From NCBI GenBank assembly GCA_026225015.1, contig JAMFRY010000068.1:1-7314 (forward strand): a DNA stretch of 7,314 nucleotides. Direction: 5' to 3'. Source of the DNA: Alphaproteobacteria bacterium (GTDB taxonomy: Bacteria; Pseudomonadota; Alphaproteobacteria; Acetobacterales; Acetobacteraceae). A program made the position numbers and the translations under genes. Shown one piece after another: positions 5,733 to 7,314 of the stretch; the stretch's first letter is position 1, and each line of letters opens with the position of its first letter. The notes beneath the pieces were generated by a model that was given only the letters and a program-made list of their open reading frames with translations, did not search any database and was not told the origin of the DNA.

Positions 5733-6992
5733 ATGCGTCGTGTGGTAATCACCGGAATGGGCATTGTCAGCCCATTGGGGATTGGCGTGGAACATGTCTG
5801 GCAGCGGCTGATCAACGGGGAATCCGGCATCAGCGCCATCCAGTCATTCGACACGACGGAGTTGACCGCGAAAGTCGCCGGCCAGGTTCCGGCAGGGTTG
5901 CGCGCCGAAGGGAAGCTTGATCTCTCGGAATGGATCCCGGCCAAGGAAATCAAGAAGATGGACCGCTTCATCCATCTCGGTCTCGTCGCCGCCTCGGAAG
6001 CGGTGGCGGATTCCGGCTGGAAACCGGACTCCGAAGAGGACAAATACCGCGCCGGCGTAATGATCGGCTCCGGCATTGGCGGGCTGCAGGCGATTTATGA
6101 GGGCTCGATCCTGGTGCATGAGGGCAAGGCGAAGCGGCTCTCACCCTTCTTCATTCCCTCCGCCCTGATCAACCTCATCTCCGGCCATGTCTCGATCAAA
6201 TACGGCCTGAAGGGTCCCAACCATTCGGCCGTCACCGCCTGCGCCACCGGCGTGCACGCCATCGGCGACGCCGCACGTCTGATCGCCCTCGGCGATGCCG
6301 ATGTGATGGTGGCCGGCGGCGCCGAGGCGGCGGTCTGCCCGCTGGGCATTGCCGGTTTCTGCGCCGCGCGCGCGCTTTCCACCGGCTCAAACGACCGCCC
6401 GAGCGAAGCCTCCCGCCCCTGGGACAAGGACCGCGACGGTTTCGTGATGGGCGAGGGCGCGGGCATCGTCGTTCTGGAAGAATACGAACAGGCCAAGGCG
6501 CGAGGTGCTAAAATCTACGCCGAAATCGCCGGCTACGGCATGTCAGGCGACGCCTTCCACATCACCGCCCCCGCCGAGCACCATGACGGCGCATTCCGGG
6601 CCATGAAGGCGGCGTTCAAATCCGGCAATCTCTCGCCTTCGGACGTGCAATATGTCAACGCCCATGGCACCTCGACGATGGCCGATGACCTGGAGCTGGA
6701 AGCGGTCGAGAAAATTTTCGGCGAGGCGGCAAAGCACTTGGCAATGTCCTCCACCAAATCCGCCATCGGCCATCTGTTGGGCGCGGCCGGCGCGGTCGAA
6801 GCGATCTTCTCGGTGATGGCCATCCGTGACGGCATCGCCCCGCCCACCCTGAACCTGCATGAGCCAAGCCGGGCCAGCGTGATCGACCGCGTCCCGCTCT
6901 CCGCCCAGGAGCGAAAGATCGATATCGCGCTCTCCAACAGTTTCGGCTTCGGCGGCACCAACGCCTCGATCCTGTTCAAAAGGGCAGCGTAA
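5733..6992 (+). CDS. fabF: 3-oxoacyl-[acyl-carrier-protein] synthase II
   Basis: FabF condenses malonyl-ACP with acyl-ACP in fatty-acid elongation, including the step that raises cis-vaccenate at low temperature in E. coli. The 419-residue protein has the thiolase fold signatures: MRRVVITGMGIVSPLG at the N-terminus, nucleophile Cys170 (VTACATG), His311 (NAHGTST), Lys342 and His347 (STKSAIGHLLGAAG), and the C-terminal gating loop SNSFGFGGTN (401-410) with Phe404. The Cys-His-His triad marks a KAS I/II enzyme rather than a FabH. After the HGTST motif it reads M-A-D-D-L-E-L, where many FabF proteins have P-x-G-D-x-x-E; this looks like a lineage variant, not damage. AGGAGA sits 8 bases before the ATG. 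It follows acpP, which supplies its substrate carrier, and precedes mltG. Confidence 0.98.
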   Translation: MRRVVITGMGIVSPLGIGVEHVWQRLINGESGISAIQSFDTTELTAKVAGQVPAGLRAEGKLDLSEWIPAKEIKKMDRFIHLGLVAASEAVADSGWKPDSEEDKYRAGVMIGSGIGGLQAIYEGSILVHEGKAKRLSPFFIPSALINLISGHVSIKYGLKGPNHSAVTACATGVHAIGDAARLIALGDADVMVAGGAEAAVCPLGIAGFCAARALSTGSNDRPSEASRPWDKDRDGFVMGEGAGIVVLEEYEQAKARGAKIYAEIAGYGMSGDAFHITAPAEHHDGAFRAMKAAFKSGNLSPSDVQYVNAHGTSTMADDLELEAVEKIFGEAAKHLAMSSTKSAIGHLLGAAGAVEAIFSVMAIRDGIAPPTLNLHEPSRASVIDRVPLSAQERKIDIALSNSFGFGGTNASILFKRAA

Positions 6993-7046
6993 AAGGAAGT
7001 GCTGGCCGGTTGGCGTTTTACCATCCCGGCTCTGGCCACAACCGCC

Positions 7047-7068
7047 ATCCCTCGCGAAGGCGGGGGAT
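7047..7068. repeat. Hairpin repeat between fabF and mltG
   Basis: Bases 7047-7055 pair with 7060-7068 to give a 9-bp stem containing one G-T wobble, closed by a GAAG loop (7056-7059). With its flanks (CGCCATCCCTCGCGAAGGCG, then GGGGATCCACGAC) it resembles a widespread proteobacterial dispersed repeat of the form CGTCATTCCCGCGAAGGCGG. No T-run follows, so it is not a classical terminator. It could still attenuate read-through into mltG or protect the 3' end of acpP-fabF mRNA. Confidence 0.6.
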
Positions 7069-7120
7069 CCACGACTTTGCCGCTGCCGCTGTCACAAAAT
7101 ACGTAGACATGCCAGGCTAA

Positions 7121-7314
7121 ATGCTACAAAATCTGCGCGGCCGGCTGATCCTACTCCTCTTCGCGCTGGTACTCACCGTGAACCTTGGCCGCATGGCGGT
7201 GAACGAAACCTACCGCTCGCCGGGTCCGCTTCCAACCACGCGCGCGGTCGTCATCCCCGCCGCCGGCACCGGCGCCGCCGCCGAAACGCTCAAAGCTGAC
7301 GGCGCCATTTCCTC
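7121..7314 (+). CDS. mltG: Endolytic murein transglycosylase MltG, N-terminal 64 residues (3' end outside window)
   Basis: MltG is an inner-membrane lytic transglycosylase that cuts nascent glycan strands and so sets their length. The visible part shows a short basic N-terminus (MLQNLRGR), one hydrophobic membrane segment (about 9-23, LILLLFALVLTVNLG), then periplasmic Y-R-S-P-G-P-L, V-V-I-P-A-A-G-T-G and A-E-T-L-K-A-D-G-A-I. That order (P-G-P-L, then V-x-I-P-x-G, then L-x-x-x-G-x-I) matches the start of the MltG LysM-like subdomain. The catalytic Glu domain is beyond the edge. An in-frame TAA directly precedes the ATG (TAAATG), so the start cannot lie further upstream. A short AGG 4 bases before that TAA-ATG region is the only ribosome-site hint. 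Position behind fabF is common in alphaproteobacteria and supports the call. The 128-base gap with a hairpin could hold its own promoter. Confidence 0.85.
   Translation, partial: MLQNLRGRLILLLFALVLTVNLGRMAVNETYRSPGPLPTTRAVVIPAAGTGAAAETLKADGAIS

Noticed and set aside
5318..6076. A 252-codon minus-strand frame across acpP and the start of fabF
   Set aside because: It is antisense to two certain genes, its sequence reflects the complements of their codons, and no domain is visible.
6533..7072. A minus-strand frame of 179 codons covering the end of fabF and the following gap
   Set aside because: It is mostly the complement of conserved fabF codons, has no recognisable domain, and its start falls by the hairpin repeat.

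Overview
The window reads as chromosomal DNA of a GC-rich alphaproteobacterium. An Acetobacteraceae-like or other Rhodospirillales-like host fits best. This rests on protein character, the acpP-fabF-mltG order, and the composite CTAGAGC-type palindromic repeats, which resemble those I recall from alphaproteobacteria. It is inference, not a database result. Genes are densely packed and no intergenic stretch exceeds 300 bases.

Left part (1-2299): the 5' end of a nucleoside diphosphate kinase gene (ndk, minus strand, cut by the window edge) is divergent from a complete ABC-F ATPase gene of the YheS type. The two share a gap of about 100 bases that must hold both promoters.

Middle accessory insert (about 2340-3171): a small, visibly AT-richer two-gene toxin-antitoxin module lies between housekeeping genes. 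It has a near-consensus sigma70 promoter that overlaps an imperfect palindrome. The PIN-family toxin gene comes next, overlapping by GTGA a ribbon-helix-helix antitoxin gene with a perfect Shine-Dalgarno sequence. The toxin lacks the N-terminal Asp-Thr-Asn segment that carries the first catalytic aspartate of PIN nucleases, in a way that looks like a clean in-frame deletion. Behind the antitoxin is a composite palindromic repeat of about 107 bases.

Right-centre (3205-5268): an AidB-type acyl-CoA dehydrogenase gene (plus) runs tail-to-tail into a GFA/CENP-V zinc-domain gene (minus), with 72 bases of antisense coding overlap.

Right part (5459-7314): acyl carrier protein (acpP), beta-ketoacyl-ACP synthase II (fabF) and the start of mltG (endolytic murein transglycosylase, cut by the window edge), all on the plus strand. 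AcpP carries the acyl chains that FabF elongates. MltG trims nascent glycan strands, so this block ties membrane lipid synthesis to cell-wall synthesis. A second, different hairpin repeat sits between fabF and mltG.

I see no phage, CRISPR, tRNA or rRNA genes. The most unusual items are the toxin lacking its catalytic segment beside an intact antitoxin, its almost leaderless promoter/operator, and the two repeat elements.
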